NCBI GenBank assembly: GCA_947685225.1
Contig: CANTUV010000035.1
Coordinates: forward strand, 42,160,001-42,224,000
Origin: Garcia nutans
Taxonomy: Eukaryota; Streptophyta; Magnoliopsida; Malpighiales; Euphorbiaceae
DNA: 64,000 nucleotides
Direction of reading: 5' to 3'
The position numbers were made by a program, and so were the translations under genes. Shown one piece after another: positions 34,058 through 46,283 of this stretch. The notes beneath the pieces were generated by a model. It was not told the origin of the DNA. It made no database searches and worked only from the letters and a program-made list of their open reading frames with translations. Within the stretch, counting starts at the first letter, position 1, and each line of letters starts with the position of its first letter.

Positions 34058-35398
34058 TTAATTCAAAGTATTTCCATCAATTATTCCTAAATTAAGTTTA
34101 ATAAAATTAAGTCTATCTTCATTCAATGGTTTTGTAAAGACATCCGCAAGTTGATTTTGTGTTTCAATAAATTCTAGAATTATGTTCTGATTTTGCACAT
34201 TTTCCCTCAAAAAATGATGTCTAATATCTATATGCTTGGATCTAGAATGTTGTATAGGATTCTTAGACAAATTGATAGCACTAGTGTTGTCACATTTAAT
34301 GGAAATATTGTTAAAAACTTTACCATAGTCAAGCAATTGTTGTTTCATCCATAATACTTGTGTGCAACAAAAACAAGCTGCAACATATTCAGCTTCCGTT
34401 GTGGATAAAGCAACTGATGCTTGTTTCATACTATGCCAAGAAACTAAACAATTACCAAGAAAGTGACATGCTCCTGTTGTGCTTTTTCTATCTAAGATAC
34501 TACCTGCATAATCTGCATCTGAAAATCCTATAATATGAAATGATGTGTTCTTTGGATACCAAAGTCCTAATTGCATTGTACCACTTAAATATTTCAAGAT
34601 TCTTTTAGTGGCATTCAAGTGTGATTCTTTAGGACAGGTTTGAAATCTAGCACATAGACATACACTGTACATTATATCAGGCCTAGATGCGGTTAAGTAA
34701 AGTAGTGATCCGATGATACCTCGATATTTCTTCTCATCTACTGCTTTACCATTGTCATCTTTACCTAATTTCAAGGATGTACTCATGGGAGTTTTGCTAG
34801 TTTTGCAGCCATCCATTCCAAATTTCTTCATGAGTTCTCTTGTATATTTGGATTGGTTGATGAAGATCCCATCTTTACATTGCTTGACTTGCAATCCAAG
34901 GAAGAACTTGAGTTCACCCATCATGCTCATTTCAAATTCCCTGGTCATACAAGAAGCAAATTCTTTGCACAAGGCTTCATCAGTAGCTCCAAATATTATG
35001 TCATCCACATAAATTTGTACAATCAAAATGTTATGCTTATCCTTTTTAACAAAGAGAGTTGTGTCTACTTTTCCTTTTGCAAAACCATTTTCAAGCAAAT
35101 ATGCACTAAGTTTATCATACCATGCTCTAGGTGCTTGTTTCAATCCATATAAAGCTTTGGTAAGTTTGAAAACATGATCATGAAATTTGTAGTTTTCAAA
35201 TCCAGGAGGTTGTTCAACATAAACTTCTTCATTTATGAGTCCGTTTAGAAATGCACTTTTAACATCCATTTGATAAAGCTTAAAATTCATATGACATGCA
35301 AAAGCAAGTAATATTCTAATAGCTTCTAATCTGGCTACAGGGGCAAAGGTTTCATCATAATCAATACCTTCTTCTTGATTATAACCTTTGGCTACCAA
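34058..35398 (-). CDS. Element F reverse transcriptase and RNase H (446-codon open part)
   Basis: Makes cDNA from element RNA and removes the RNA strand. DETFAPVARLEAIRILLA (about residues 15-32), QMDVKSAFLNGL, QPPGFE, KALYGLKQAPRAWYDKL and the catalytic YVDD at residues 130-133. RNase H follows: SDADYAG (about 295), STTEAEYVA, KHIDIRHHFLRE and LADVFTKPL near the end. There is no internal stop. The ORF's first Met is inside the RT; the true upstream part continues through 35498 and, beyond the solo LTR, into the ORF at 38489-36852. Confidence 0.95.
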   Translation of the reverse strand: MVAKGYNQEEGIDYDETFAPVARLEAIRILLAFACHMNFKLYQMDVKSAFLNGLINEEVYVEQPPGFENYKFHDHVFKLTKALYGLKQAPRAWYDKLSAYLLENGFAKGKVDTTLFVKKDKHNILIVQIYVDDIIFGATDEALCKEFASCMTREFEMSMMGELKFFLGLQVKQCKDGIFINQSKYTRELMKKFGMDGCKTSKTPMSTSLKLGKDDNGKAVDEKKYRGIIGSLLYLTASRPDIMYSVCLCARFQTCPKESHLNATKRILKYLSGTMQLGLWYPKNTSFHIIGFSDADYAGSILDRKSTTGACHFLGNCLVSWHSMKQASVALSTTEAEYVAACFCCTQVLWMKQQLLDYGKVFNNISIKCDNTSAINLSKNPIQHSRSKHIDIRHHFLRENVQNQNIILEFIETQNQLADVFTKPLNEDRLNFIKLNLGIIDGNTLN

Positions 35399-35502
35399 TC
35401 TTGCTTTATTTCTAATAATGTGACCATTTTCATCAAGCTTATTCCTATAAACCCATTTGCATCCTATTATAGAATGATCTTTAGGTCTAGGAGTAAGTTG
35501 CC

Positions 35503-36857
35503 TGTTAGGAAATTAAGGAGATCACTGCAAACAAAAACACGCAGCGGAAAAATATTTGATCTCTGATTTCCCACCAGGATCCATGCTGTTCGTTTAATTC
35601 GACAAAAGTGTTCAAAGAACTAACCTGTTGATGTTTCAAAATCACAGTTTTGAAGAGATGCCTCGATCGCGAAACACCCTCTATCGCGTATCCACACGAA
35701 TGCTACCGTTTGGAGTGCTAGCTCTCTGCAACAGCGAAGGCTGGAAAAACGTTTTCTCTAAAAACGTATTAGAGTTACCTTTTTCGTTCCTCTTTGTTTT
35801 TATTGTTACCTCTGAGAAGACTTAACGTCTGGAGTGAATATAATCACTCCAGAATCCAATTCAAAATTGGATACGGAAAGTCAAATTCAGAATCCAAGTC
35901 TAATTAGGATTCTGAATATATTATCTAATAATATATATATATATAAAAACAAAAATAATAATAATAAATATTAATATCTAATATTAATATTATTAATATT
36001 ATATCCAGCCCAAAACGCATTCTTGTGTGTGACCCGATAGGCCCATATTAATTGGCAGTCAATTTAATCTCTATTAAATCAACAAGTCATAATTGGCCTC
36101 TAGCAAGGCGTTACAACTACCCAATTAATATAAGGAATGTCCAATTTGCCTAATAATAGTATATGCATTAATCCCTTTGTCACACGATATCTAGCTTGAA
36201 CATAAGTCATGGTCAACGTCATACTTATATTGTCCAAACTTATGATTACTCGATCTCCAAGTAGACTGATAAAAACAAATGAAATTGATCACATTATCAA
36301 TTCATTTGAGCACGGCCATGCATTTCACAGTCTCACTTATCGAGGGGCCCAAAAGATATCTCTCTCAAAGAGAGGGACAAATTCTATCTTGATTGTTCAT
36401 TATCCTCTACATAATTTCTATCATATATGAACATAACCTTTATTACTATCCAGTTACGGATAATGTTTGATCATGTCAAAATATAATAGTCCTTATATTG
36501 GAAACTATGACAATCTCAAGTCAAAGAATTATTACATAACTATCATGAGATTTACTTATGACACTAACCCATGTAGTAATCTCATGATGGGTCTATCCAA
36601 TACATTGTTCTCTAACAAGTATTTATGAAATTGATTTGTATCACTATACACATAACCATCTGATGATCATCAAATCAATGTTCATACTGGTTAAGAATTA
36701 TTTATTTTTTTTTATCTCTATAACAATAATAAACCAGGGACAAATATCAAAATTGTGTAACATGCAAACAACAATAATGATAATAAAACCTCATTTATTA
36801 ATAATGAATGTATAACATAAAGATCCAAACAAATGGCCTAGGGCACATACACTAACA
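35503..36857 (-). mobile_element. Element G: solo LTR inside F's RT
   Basis: 1355 bp with TG...CA ends (tgttagga to cactaaca on +), flanked by a perfect 5-bp TSD ttgcc (35498-35502 and 36858-36862). No internal region remains. Insert plus one TSD is 1360 bp, and taking it out puts the two halves of F's pol back in one frame. Orientation - is inferred from cgcagcggaa near the left end, a feature often found near the 3' end of copia LTRs. Lineage is probably copia, not proven. Short ORFs inside are not genes. Confidence 0.9.
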
Positions 36858-36862
36858 TTGCC

Positions 36863-38489
36863 AAACATTATTTCTTTCAAATTGATTAAGTTCATCTCGC
36901 ATTGCAGTTATCCAATTTTCATCATTTAAAGCTTCCTCAACAGTTTTTGGTTCAATTTGAGAAACAAAAGCAAAATTAACATCAACATGATTAATTTTAG
37001 ATCTAGTGATTACTCCCTTAGATGTTTCTCCAATGATGAGTTCCTTTGGATGATCTTTCTTGTATTGCCAATCCTTAGGTAGATCCTGAGTCTTTTCTTC
37101 AAGTTGATTGATCTTTGGAGCATCAATAGATTCAAGAGGTTCAAGATTATCTGCAGGGTCATTAAAAGTAATACCTTTCTTTTGATCAAGTTTAGATGAT
37201 TCATCAAATACAACATGCATTGATTCTTCTATTACTAGAGTTTTCATGTTAAATACTCTATATGCTTTGCTATATGATGAATATCCTAAGAATATGCCTT
37301 CATCTGATTTGGATGAAAATTTTCCAAGATTATCCTTGGTATTCAATATGAAGCATTTGCATCCGAATACTCTAAAATATCCAATTCTGGGTATTCTTCC
37401 ATTCCATAGCTCATAAGAAGTTTTATTAGTTAAATGCCTTTTGTAAACACGATTTGCAATGTAGCAAGCTGTATTAACGGCTTCTGCCCAAAAATAAGAT
37501 GGTAAATCATATTCATTGAGCATTGTTCTAGCCATTTCAATTAAAGTTCTATTTTTCCTTTCAACTACACCATTTTGCTGTGGAGTTCTAGGAGCAGAAA
37601 AATTATGTGAAATGCCAAGTTCATTGCAAAAGGTTTCAAAATTTTCATTTTCAAATTCTTTACCATGATCACTTCTAATAGATGTGATCACATATCCTTT
37701 TTCATTTTGAACTCTTTTTGCAAATGTTTTGAAGCAATTAAAGGCTTCATTCTTTTGAGCTAAGAAATTAACCCATGTGAATCTAGAGTAATCATCAACA
37801 AGAACAAATGCATATGATTTGCCTCCTAAGCTTGTAACTCTATTTGGTCCAAACAAGTCTAAATGAATGAGCTCTAAAGGTCTAGAGGTACTTATAATAC
37901 TCTTTGATTTAAATGAGCTTTTATGTTGCTTACCATGTTGACAAGGTTCACAAATTCTATCTTTATCATATTTTATCTTAGGTAAGCCATCAACTAAGTT
38001 CTCATTATAAATATATTTCAATTGATCCATACCAGCATGTCCTAGTCTTCTATGCCATAACCATGCATCATTATTAGTGGACATTAAACATGTATGATTT
38101 GAATGTATGCTGACATTGTAAGTGTTGTTTGTTCTAGTACCTTTAAATATGATAACATTATTTGAGTTTGTGATTTTGCATTCCTTGGAATCAAACTCGA
38201 CAAAGTATGCTTTATCACAAAGTTGACTAACACTTAGCAAGTTATGTTTCAAACCATCAACAAGCCATACATCTTCAATTAAATCCTTACCAATAGAACC
38301 AATGGAGCCAACACCAAGAATTTTACCTTTAGCATTGTTTCCAAAAGTTACGTTACCTCCATGTTTGTAGGTAATACTTGTAAAGAGCTTTGCATTTCCA
38401 GTCATATGCCTTGAGCATCCACTATCCACAAGCCATGTGCTTTCATTGGTAGTAGATTTTAGGCATACCTGCAAAACAATTGTGATCAT
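36863..38489 (-). pseudogene. Element F protease, integrase and start of RT (interrupted by G)
   Basis: ORF 38489-36852 runs into G. The protease active site WLVDSGCSRHMTG (Asp at residue 22) cuts the polyprotein. The pre-integrase zinc region has LWHRRLGHAGMDQLKYI and CEPCQHGKQHKSSF. The integrase core has ELIHLDLFGPNRVTS, FVLVDDYSRFTWV, SDHGKEFENENFETF and TPQQNGVVERKNRTL (D,D,E all present). The C-terminal part has WNGRIPRIGYFRVFGCKCF and GIFLGYSS. The RT start is NDENWITAMRDELNQFERN. The first Met overlaps the gag stop (atga, 38489-38486) in the -1 frame. Confidence 0.94.
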
Positions 38490-40326
38490 CTTCTTTTAGG
38501 TACCCACTTGAAGTTGGGTCCTTGATGGTTAGTAGAAAAAGTGCCTTCTAACTTGAGATGTGCCTTTCTTATATAACAAGAAAAATTTTTGTGTCCAAAT
38601 TTCATGCAATATGTGCATTGCCATGGTATTCTATTCTTCTGCATTTTTCTTTTTGCATTATACATACAACTACAAGTATGTGATTTCTTTTGTGCAAATT
38701 TAGTGAACAACAATGCATAATTATTTTTGGCTTTATCTCCTAGTGAACCATAACTAGTTCTTTTAGACTTGGTGCAAGCATCTTTGATATGAACATCAGA
38801 AATTTTAGTTGTAGATGCTTTCACAAATGTTGGTTTGCTAGGTGCAATGTTGGTTGAGCCATTGAATCCTAATCCATATTTCAAGGAAGGTGATCTTTGA
38901 TTATTAATTAATGTGTTCAATGCTTCCTTTCCTTTATGAAATCTGGAAATTGATTCTTTTAGTTCTTTTAGTTCATGCTTCAATGTCTCATTCTCTTTAA
39001 TCACTTTTTCTAAGTCATGTGAGCTTTTCTTTAATTCTCCTATTGTGTTCATCAAGTGTTCATTTGAGGTTTTCAATTCTAAGGTAGAATTCTTTAAGCA
39101 TATATAATCTTTTTCTAACTTAGAGTTTTTCTCTTTGTAAAGCATCATTTTAGAATAATATTTTTCTATTTTAAAATTCATGTGCTCAATCAAATCACTA
39201 TCATCTATATCATTTATATCATCATGTGCTACAAAATCAAAGGATTGAGTACTTACCTCATTGGAGTCATCTTCAATAGCCATGAGACATAGATTTGCAA
39301 TTCCTTCTTCTTCTTCTTCCTCACTTGAAGAAGAGTCATCCCATGTGGCTTTGAGAGACTTTTTCTTTTCTTTATCCCATTTCCTTTTGTTCTTTAATTT
39401 GTAGCAATCCGATTTGATGTGACCAGTTTTTCCACATTCATAGCACTTTACCTCATTTTTCTTTTCTTTATCTTTGAAGGAGAATTTAGGAGGTGTACCT
39501 TTGTTTGCTTGTAATCTTTTCTTTCTTTTCCATTCATTGATTCTTTTTGAGAACATTGCCATTTCATCTTCATCATCAGTACCTTCATTGCTTGAGCTCT
39601 CAGCTTCTTTGATTGCTTTGAGTGCAATTGGTTTTCTCTTTTCTTTCTCACCTTGATCTTCTTCTTTTTCACTGTGCAGCTCAAAAGTGAGTAATTTACC
39701 AACTAGCTCGTCGGTTATTAATGTGCTGAGATCATGAGCTTCTTCTATGGATGATACTTTGGATTCAAAGTTCTTTCTAGCTCTTAGGGCTCTCAAGATT
39801 TTACTGTTTACATCACCTTGATCATATACCTTGCCATACTTCTTTAGTTCATTGACAATAGCAAGCAAGCGATTTGTCATGTCGGTGACGTTTTCATTTG
39901 GTTTCATCTTGAATAGCTCATACTCATGAACATGCATTTTTTTTTGGTGAATCTTACTTGAGTCGTACCTTCATGGTAGTTTTCAAGTGTTTTCCAAATG
40001 CAATGTGCACAAGTTAAATGTTGAACTCTTCCACCTTCTTCTCTTGAAATGGAGTTCATCAAGATGGAAGCAGCTCTATTGTTCTTGAATCGATCTCTGA
40101 TATTGCTAGTTGACCATTGAGCTTTGGGAAGAGGAACTTGAATACCGTCAACTTCATGAGTAGGAGATTTCCACTCACTTTCCACGAAATCCCATAGTTC
40201 AATCCCTTCACTATCTAGAAACAAGTACATTTTGTGTTTCTAGTATGAGTAATCAGTTCCATCAAAATAGGGTCTAAGAATAGAGTTAAGATTTCCATGA
40301 GAGCTTGATGAAGAAGAAGTTGCCAT
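38486..40326 (-). pseudogene. Element F gag (long SIRE-type) with one stop and one frameshift
   Basis: ATG at 40326 (MATSSSSSSHGNLN). An amber codon at about 40242 sits where the family has Trp, before KMYLFLDSEGIELWDFVE. Capsid: FKNNRAASILMNSISREEGGR, then CIWKTLENYHEGT. A run of nine or ten A (39937-39947) carries a frameshift. After it come YELFKMKPNENVTDMTNRL and ILRALRARKNFESKV, the CCHC knuckle CYECGKTGHIKSDC, a long coiled-coil-like stretch, a second Cys/His group CTYCMKFGHKNFSC, and the end KWVPKRR. Capsid formation and RNA packaging would fail without suppression of both lesions. Confidence 0.92.
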
Positions 40327-40365
40327 AGTGGATCAGATTTCACAATTAAGTTTAAGAAATCTCAG

Positions 40366-40378
40366 GGCTCTGATACCA
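40366..40378 (-). other. Element F primer binding site
   Basis: The - strand reads TGGTATCAGAGCC two bases after the 5' LTR: a perfect match to the usual initiator tRNA-Met site. Confidence 0.95.
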
Positions 40379-40380
40379 AT

Positions 40381-41784
40381 TGTTGTCCCAAGATGGCAAC
40401 CAAGAGGGGGGTGAATTGGTTTCCTCACGAAATGATGGCAAATTAAAAAACTCAACAAACACAAATGCGGAATAGAAAGTTGGTTGAGTAATGAAAGAAA
40501 GAAAGAACACACAAGATTTATAGTGGTTCGGATTTACCTCAATCCTACATCCACTTCCTTAACAACTTGTTAAGGTTCCACTATTCTTTGAAGTTTTTAC
40601 AAGCTCACTTCCAACTTTGGTGTTTTCACAAGTTCACACCTAACTTCACAAGTGTTTTTCTAAGGCTCACACTTACAACCCAATCAAGAGTTTTACAAGG
40701 CTCACTCTCACAACCCAAGTGTTTCCCAAGCTTACACTCAAACTTATACAATGGTGTTTTCAATGATCACACCTAACATTCATTACAATTTAATTGTAAG
40801 TTTAAGTAAAAGAAAATTTGTTGCTTGGCTATGAAAATCTGATTTCTTGATTGTTCTTTTCACTTCTCTATTTTGTTTTCTCATAGAGACATTGTATTTA
40901 TAGCCAATGTGGTCTTACTAGCCGTTATTGAAGTTTTGAATAAAGTCTTGGCAGAATAGACCTTCTTTACTTAAACTGTCCGAAGCACCTCGCGGTCGCC
41001 CTTCATGCAAGGATGGTCGCGCTCATGCTTCTCGCGGTCGTCCTTTAACAAGGGACGGTCGCTGCTTTTGAAAAAGCTACAACGGTCAAATTTTAGTGCT
41101 CTGCAGCTGGAATCTTGTCCATGCTGTGTTTGTCGGACCGTTTCTTGCCCATGCTTTGTTTGTCGAGACGGTCGCGCCAAGCAGAGGTGCGGTCGCCCTT
41201 TTTGAATCTTCAAGTGGGTTTACAACGGTCATATTACGTGTCATTCTCTGACAGAGCAAAACTGAATGTCCGCCATAATTTGAATCTCGCGGTCGCCCTA
41301 TGCAGAATCTCGAGATCGAACTCACAGTTTCGCGTCGAACTTATGGACGCACCTGTGGACGCGAACACTACTGTCTCTTTGAGCAATTTCTTCTTGAATT
41401 GTTGGGCGGTCGCGATTCTGAATGGGCGGTCGCTAAATTGATTAGCGAGGTTGAATCATTCACCGTTCTTGTCACCGCGAACCTTACTGGGATTGTAATG
41501 ATTTAAGTTCCTTGAGTAGCGGTCGGGCAAGTATTTTGGACGGCCGCCATTCTTGAGGCGCGGTCGCGACTGAGGTCGAACTTCTGACCGCGAAACCTAC
41601 TGTGATAAGGTTTCATTCTGTAATTGCATGTAGCGGTCGTATTCTGGTCTGGTGCGACCGCTAGAATTGTTCTGTCTTGCTTTACTTGAGGCAACCTAAT
41701 CCTGCAACAAGATTCTTAAACACAAGTTAAATAGATCATCCATTTGAGTTGTCAAGGATCAAAATAGAGATCTTTTGTCTAACA
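40381..41784 (-). repeat. Element F 5' LTR
   Basis: 1404 bp, about 99% identical by eye to 30247-31653. It has the same GGTCG-core array in U3 and the same TATA (40896-40905). Confidence 0.95.
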
Positions 41785-41789
41785 AAGGG

Positions 41790-43348
41790 AAATTAAATGT
41801 TGTGCAAAAAAGGATTGATGATAATAATACTATCCAGATATTGAATCCCCTAGCCTCAATGATATTTATGAACATCAATTCAGTTAAATCATTCAATAGA
41901 GTTGAGTTGGCATTCCTCTAAAATAGACTAAAACCTCTCTCGAGTGAATTAATCCCTAATCACTAAGTAGAGTGCCGGAATCTCTTCTCAAACACAATTA
42001 AATAGATCTTGCATTAAGAACAAGGAACTATAAACCAAAGGATCTTGTAAGTCTATCTCTAGCACTCCAATCAATCCTCAACCCTTATGAGTATTCAATT
42101 CATATCAAGCTTTCTCAAGTCAATAATATGAAAATCGCAACCAATCAATAAGCATGCTATTATTAGTCGGAAATAAATCATTAAGCATCATAAGAATAAA
42201 ACAACTCCGTCAATTAAAGTTATTCAATCATACAAATAAGCTAGGGTTCATCAATATCTAGATAGAGAATGAATTAGTTCATATTCAAAACCAAAAAAAC
42301 AGAACAAGAGAAATGAGTAAAAGAAACCAAACAATCCATGGCGAATAATTTGTGTTTCTTCACTTGAATCCTTGATTCTTGGTTTAGGTCTTGTATAGGA
42401 TGTATCTTCTTCTTCAAACTCAGCTCAAGACTCTCCTCTTTGCTCCAACAGTTGGCTCCTTCTCCCTTGTTCCAGTCCTTGTTCCACGTCTCTCTCTCCT
42501 CTTCATTTTCTTCTCCTTTTAACTCCCTTCAAAGCTCACAGCCCATACCTTCCAGCTCACAACCCATATCTTCCAACTCACACCCCTCTCCCTTGTCTCC
42601 GACATTCTCTTTGTTTAATCTTTCTTTTCATCAATTAGGCAGGCTTTTCCTTTCTTTTATCTTTCTTTTGGCAAAAGCAATTGGTTTGTCTCCCACTTGT
42701 TCCTCAGCCCGTGTAAAAGAATTCAACTTTTTCATAGGTGACAAGGCCAAGCCATTAGTGGCTTGGCCGTGTCTCTCATTTCCTCTCGGGACACGGCTAA
42801 GCCACTTGGCCTTGTCCGTCACTGCCCCTTCTTTCTTTCTTTCTTTTCTTTTGTTCTCAAGGAGTGACACGACAAAGCTTGTGGCCGTGTCACTTGGGTG
42901 TGTCGCCTTCTGCTTCTTCATTTTGCTCTTCACTTATTCTTTTGCTTAGGTTGGGACACAGCCAAGCTTGTGGCTGTGTCATGTGACACGGCCACTGGCT
43001 TGGGCGTGTCACCTGCCAGTGTCAGCTTCTGCCTTCATTTTCCTTTCTTTCTTTGGTTTCTTTGGTTTTGCTCCTTGGGTGAGACACGACCAGTGGCTTG
43101 GCCATGTCTCCTGCCCATGTCAGCTACTGTCTTGCACTTCTTTTGGCTGACACGGACAAGCTTGCTTTGGCTTGGCCATGTCTTGCTTGATTCATGCTCT
43201 TTCTTCATTGTTTTGACCATCCAAGGGAGTTTTTCCACTTTAACCTAAAACAAACACTTAAAACAATCTTTAAACAAAAATCAAATGAAACATTAACTAA
43301 AAACACATAGAAATCATACTAAAAACAAGTATAAAAATGCTCTTATCA
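41790..43348 (-). repeat. Element E 3' LTR, proximal fragment
   Basis: Continues the LTR fragment at 30053-30246. Starts TGATAAGAGC at 43348 on the - strand. At 42735-43190 it has a series of gacacggccaagc/gcttggccgtgtc inverted units. It contains about 33 bp absent from the 5' LTR (near 42740-42770). The ORF at 42440-42949 is an LTR shadow. Confidence 0.92.
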
Positions 43349-44825
43349 AATACCCCACACTTAATTCCTTGCTTGTCCCCAAGCAAGGCTAAAATCAAAA
43401 CAAACTAAACACAAAAATTTTGTCAAGTTCAAGAGTTATAAAAAAAAATGCATCAAGACTTCCCTATCCCTAAATCCGCAATCAATATCAAATCGAACAA
43501 AATTGATACCAATGTAATTAAGTGGCTTTCCATGCATAACCTATGTTGTCACTCCCTCACCAACTCTTAAAAGTGTTTGATCAAGGTGGTGTTTACACAC
43601 ATAACAATCAATGAAAGATTATTGCTATAGGCTTGCTTATCTATCAAATCTCCACCACTTAATTACAATCAAGCATCAATCAAAAGGTCTTTTATTGGGT
43701 TGTAATGGGGTTAAGGTAGAGGCATGACATTTAGGAAATGTGAGCTTCATCATTAAGTTCAAGAGCACTTCAAGAATGAAGTAACTGATCATATGTATAA
43801 CCCAATGATCCCAAAACACCTTCCTTTTATCTACCCATTAACATTAAAGAACTTTTCAAGGGAACTCACTTATTACATCTTGCAATGATTATTCCAAACA
43901 TATTCCAACCCTTTCAACAAGAACAACAATTATTCTTATTATTTTTCTTCTTTTTACTCGATTTTTTTTCATTGTTTATATATATATATTTTTCTTTTTT
44001 CTATTTTGCTTTGCAATCTTAAACTTACTAAATTTAACCCCACACTTAATTCAACACAACACTCGGTCATAAACGCTCTTAAAATACTCTTGACCTAATG
44101 AAAGGGTAAGAGACAAAATAGCATGATTCGAAGTTAGTAGTGTTGTGAAAAAGAAAGAAAAGGATAAACGGAATAGGCTCAAAATTGGCTAACTAAGGTT
44201 AAAAATAGGGTTGGTCTTTTTAAGCTAAAGTGGGTTCACCTAATTGCCTTAATCATCTTGATGCCAACTTGAAATTTTTATGTAATCTTAAAATGCATGT
44301 CAAAGCAAGTTCTAGCAAGTCATCAATCAAAGATGTTCACCCACAACAAGAATGATAAGTTGATGGCTCAATTTCTCACTAGGTTAAAGGCAATGTAAGG
44401 AAAAACCAACAAAATTGATAATAAGTATCAATTCTACTCAATTCTCAAATTCATGCTTCAAAAATTCAAAAGTCATCTATCAACAATATTTATAACAATT
44501 GAACTTTTCAAAATTCATTTATTCAAAGAAAAACAAGAAAATCATTAACTAAATTTAAACTAAAACAAGTAAAAATGAAAACACAAAATGCACCCCACAC
44601 TTAAAGATTCACATTGTCCTCAATGTGAGCATGCATAAACTAAGAGAGAGTTTAGATGAAACCAAAACGAACGAACAAACCACCAACCAACATCACAAAC
44701 CAAAAATACAAGAATTAAAGACACAAAAATTAATGAACGAATAAAATGGTGGGTTGTCTCCCACCCAGCACTTCTTTAACGTCATATTAGTTGGACGTTC
44801 AGGGCAACTTTCCCTAGTCTTGGAG
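43349..44825 (-). other. Element E 3' non-coding region with PPT
   Basis: The - strand reads AATTAAGTGTGGGGTATT directly before the LTR: the PPT. A second, similar tract is at 44593-44606 (caccccacactt on +). No env-like ORF of useful length is seen; the region is A/T-rich with scattered stops. Confidence 0.7.
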
Positions 44826-46283
44826 TTGTAAAACCTCCTTTAAGTCCTGTATTTCCCCTCCAAAGTAAAATTTGAGCCTGCGCCCATTGACTTTAAAATC
44901 TCCTTTTTTCGGGTGAGTTATTTCAACCACTTCGTAGGGGAAAACTTCCTTAACAGTAAAAGGACAGGACCATTGAGATTTCAACTTACCTGGAAAGAGT
45001 CAAAGCCTTGAATTGTACAATAATACCTGATCTCCTACTTGAAACTCTTTTCGTTCCTTAATGTGAGCATCATGCCATCTCTTTGTACGTTCCTTATACA
45101 TTCTCGCATTTTCATAAGCTTGCAATCTCCACTCGTCCAACTCGTTTACCTGTAATTTTCGCCTTTCACCTGCACAAGCTAGATCAAGGTTAATCTATTT
45201 TATGGCCCAATATGCATTATGTTCAATTTCAACAGGTAAATGGCAAGCTTTTCCATATACCAACCTAAATGGCATAGTGCCCAAGGGAGTTTTGAATGTA
45301 GTCCTAAAAGCCCATAGAGCATTGTCCAATTTCTCGGACCAATCCTTTCGGGATCGCTCTATAGTTTTTTCCAGAATTCTTTTAATCTCCCTGTTCATGT
45401 TCTCAACTTGGCCACTAGTTTGGGGATGATAAGGAGTAGCAAACCTATGTGTAACTCCTAATCTTTTGAAAACTTTCGCAAGCTGAAAGTTATAAAAGTG
45501 AGTACCCCTATCACTTATAATTGCTTTTGGTGTACCAAATCGAGAAAATAACTTCTTCAAAAACTTCACCACAACCCTAGCATCATTGGTTGCTAAGGCT
45601 TGGGCTTCAGGTAATTTAGATACATAGTCTATAGCTACAAGAATATACTTGTTACCAAAGGAATTTGGAAAGGGTCCCATAAAATTGATCCCCCATACAT
45701 CAAAGATCTCACACACTAAAATCCCATTTTGGGGCATTTCATCACGAGATGAAATATTTCCAGTTCTTTGGCAACGATCACAATGATTTACAAATTCGTA
45801 GCTATCCCTAAATAAAGTGGGCCAATAAAATCCTGATTCTAATACCTTTTGAGCAGTCCTATTGGCTCCCATATGACCACCAGCTGGTCCAGCATGGCAT
45901 TGACTAAGAATGTTCATTGTTTCGGGCCATGCCACACATCGTCGGATCATGTGATCCTTACATAATCTAAACAAAAAGGGATCCTCCCAAAAATAATACT
46001 TTAAATCAGAAAAAAATTTCTTCTTTTCTTGATAAGTTAAGTCCTTAGGAAGTTCCCTAACAGCTAAATAGTTAGCAAAATCTGCAAACCAAGGTGTTTC
46101 AAAATTTAAGTTACTTGCCTCAGTTACCATGGCGTACAGCTGCTCATCGGGGAAGTGATCATCAATGTCCCCTTCTTCAAACCTCTCCAATGATGGATTC
46201 TCCAAGCGAGAAAGATAATCTGCTGCCAGATTTTCAGCTCCCTTCTCGTCTTGAATCGTCAAGTCAAATTCCTGCAACAACAA
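44826..46283 (-). pseudogene. Element E integrase (with end of RNase H)
   Basis: Open 46283-45195: LLLQEFDLTIQDEKGAENLAADYLSRL (RNase H end), then the zinc region HAGPAGGHMGANRTAQKVLESGFYW, CDRCQRTGNIS, then the core VWGINFMGPFPNS, VAIDYVSKLPEAQA, AIISDRGTHFYN, YHPQTSGQVENMNREIKRIL and LVYGKACHLPVEIEH. A stop at 45195 and another near 45002 interrupt the C-terminal tail (RTKRWHDAHIKERKEFQVGDQVLL, then GKLKSQWSCPFTV). The order and motifs fit the Athila lineage. Confidence 0.92.

Larger units (their letters stand above)
30247..41784 (-). mobile_element. Element F: SIRE-like Ty1/copia retrotransposon
   Basis: 11,538 bp including the nested solo LTR. LTRs of 1407 and 1404 bp differ at about 11 bases plus a 3-base G-run difference, so insertion was recent. 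A perfect 5-bp TSD, aaggg, lies at 30242-30246 and 41785-41789. Order on the - strand: LTR, tRNA-Met PBS, long gag with one CCHC knuckle, protease, integrase, RT, RNase H, an extra ORF, PPT, LTR. The size, long gag and extra 3' ORF fit the SIRE/Maximus lineage. Confidence 0.92.

Noticed and set aside
42440..42949. 169-aa and 182-aa ORFs (also 51194-51742)
   Set aside because: They lie wholly inside the two LTRs of the Athila-like element and match because the LTRs match; no domain is present.
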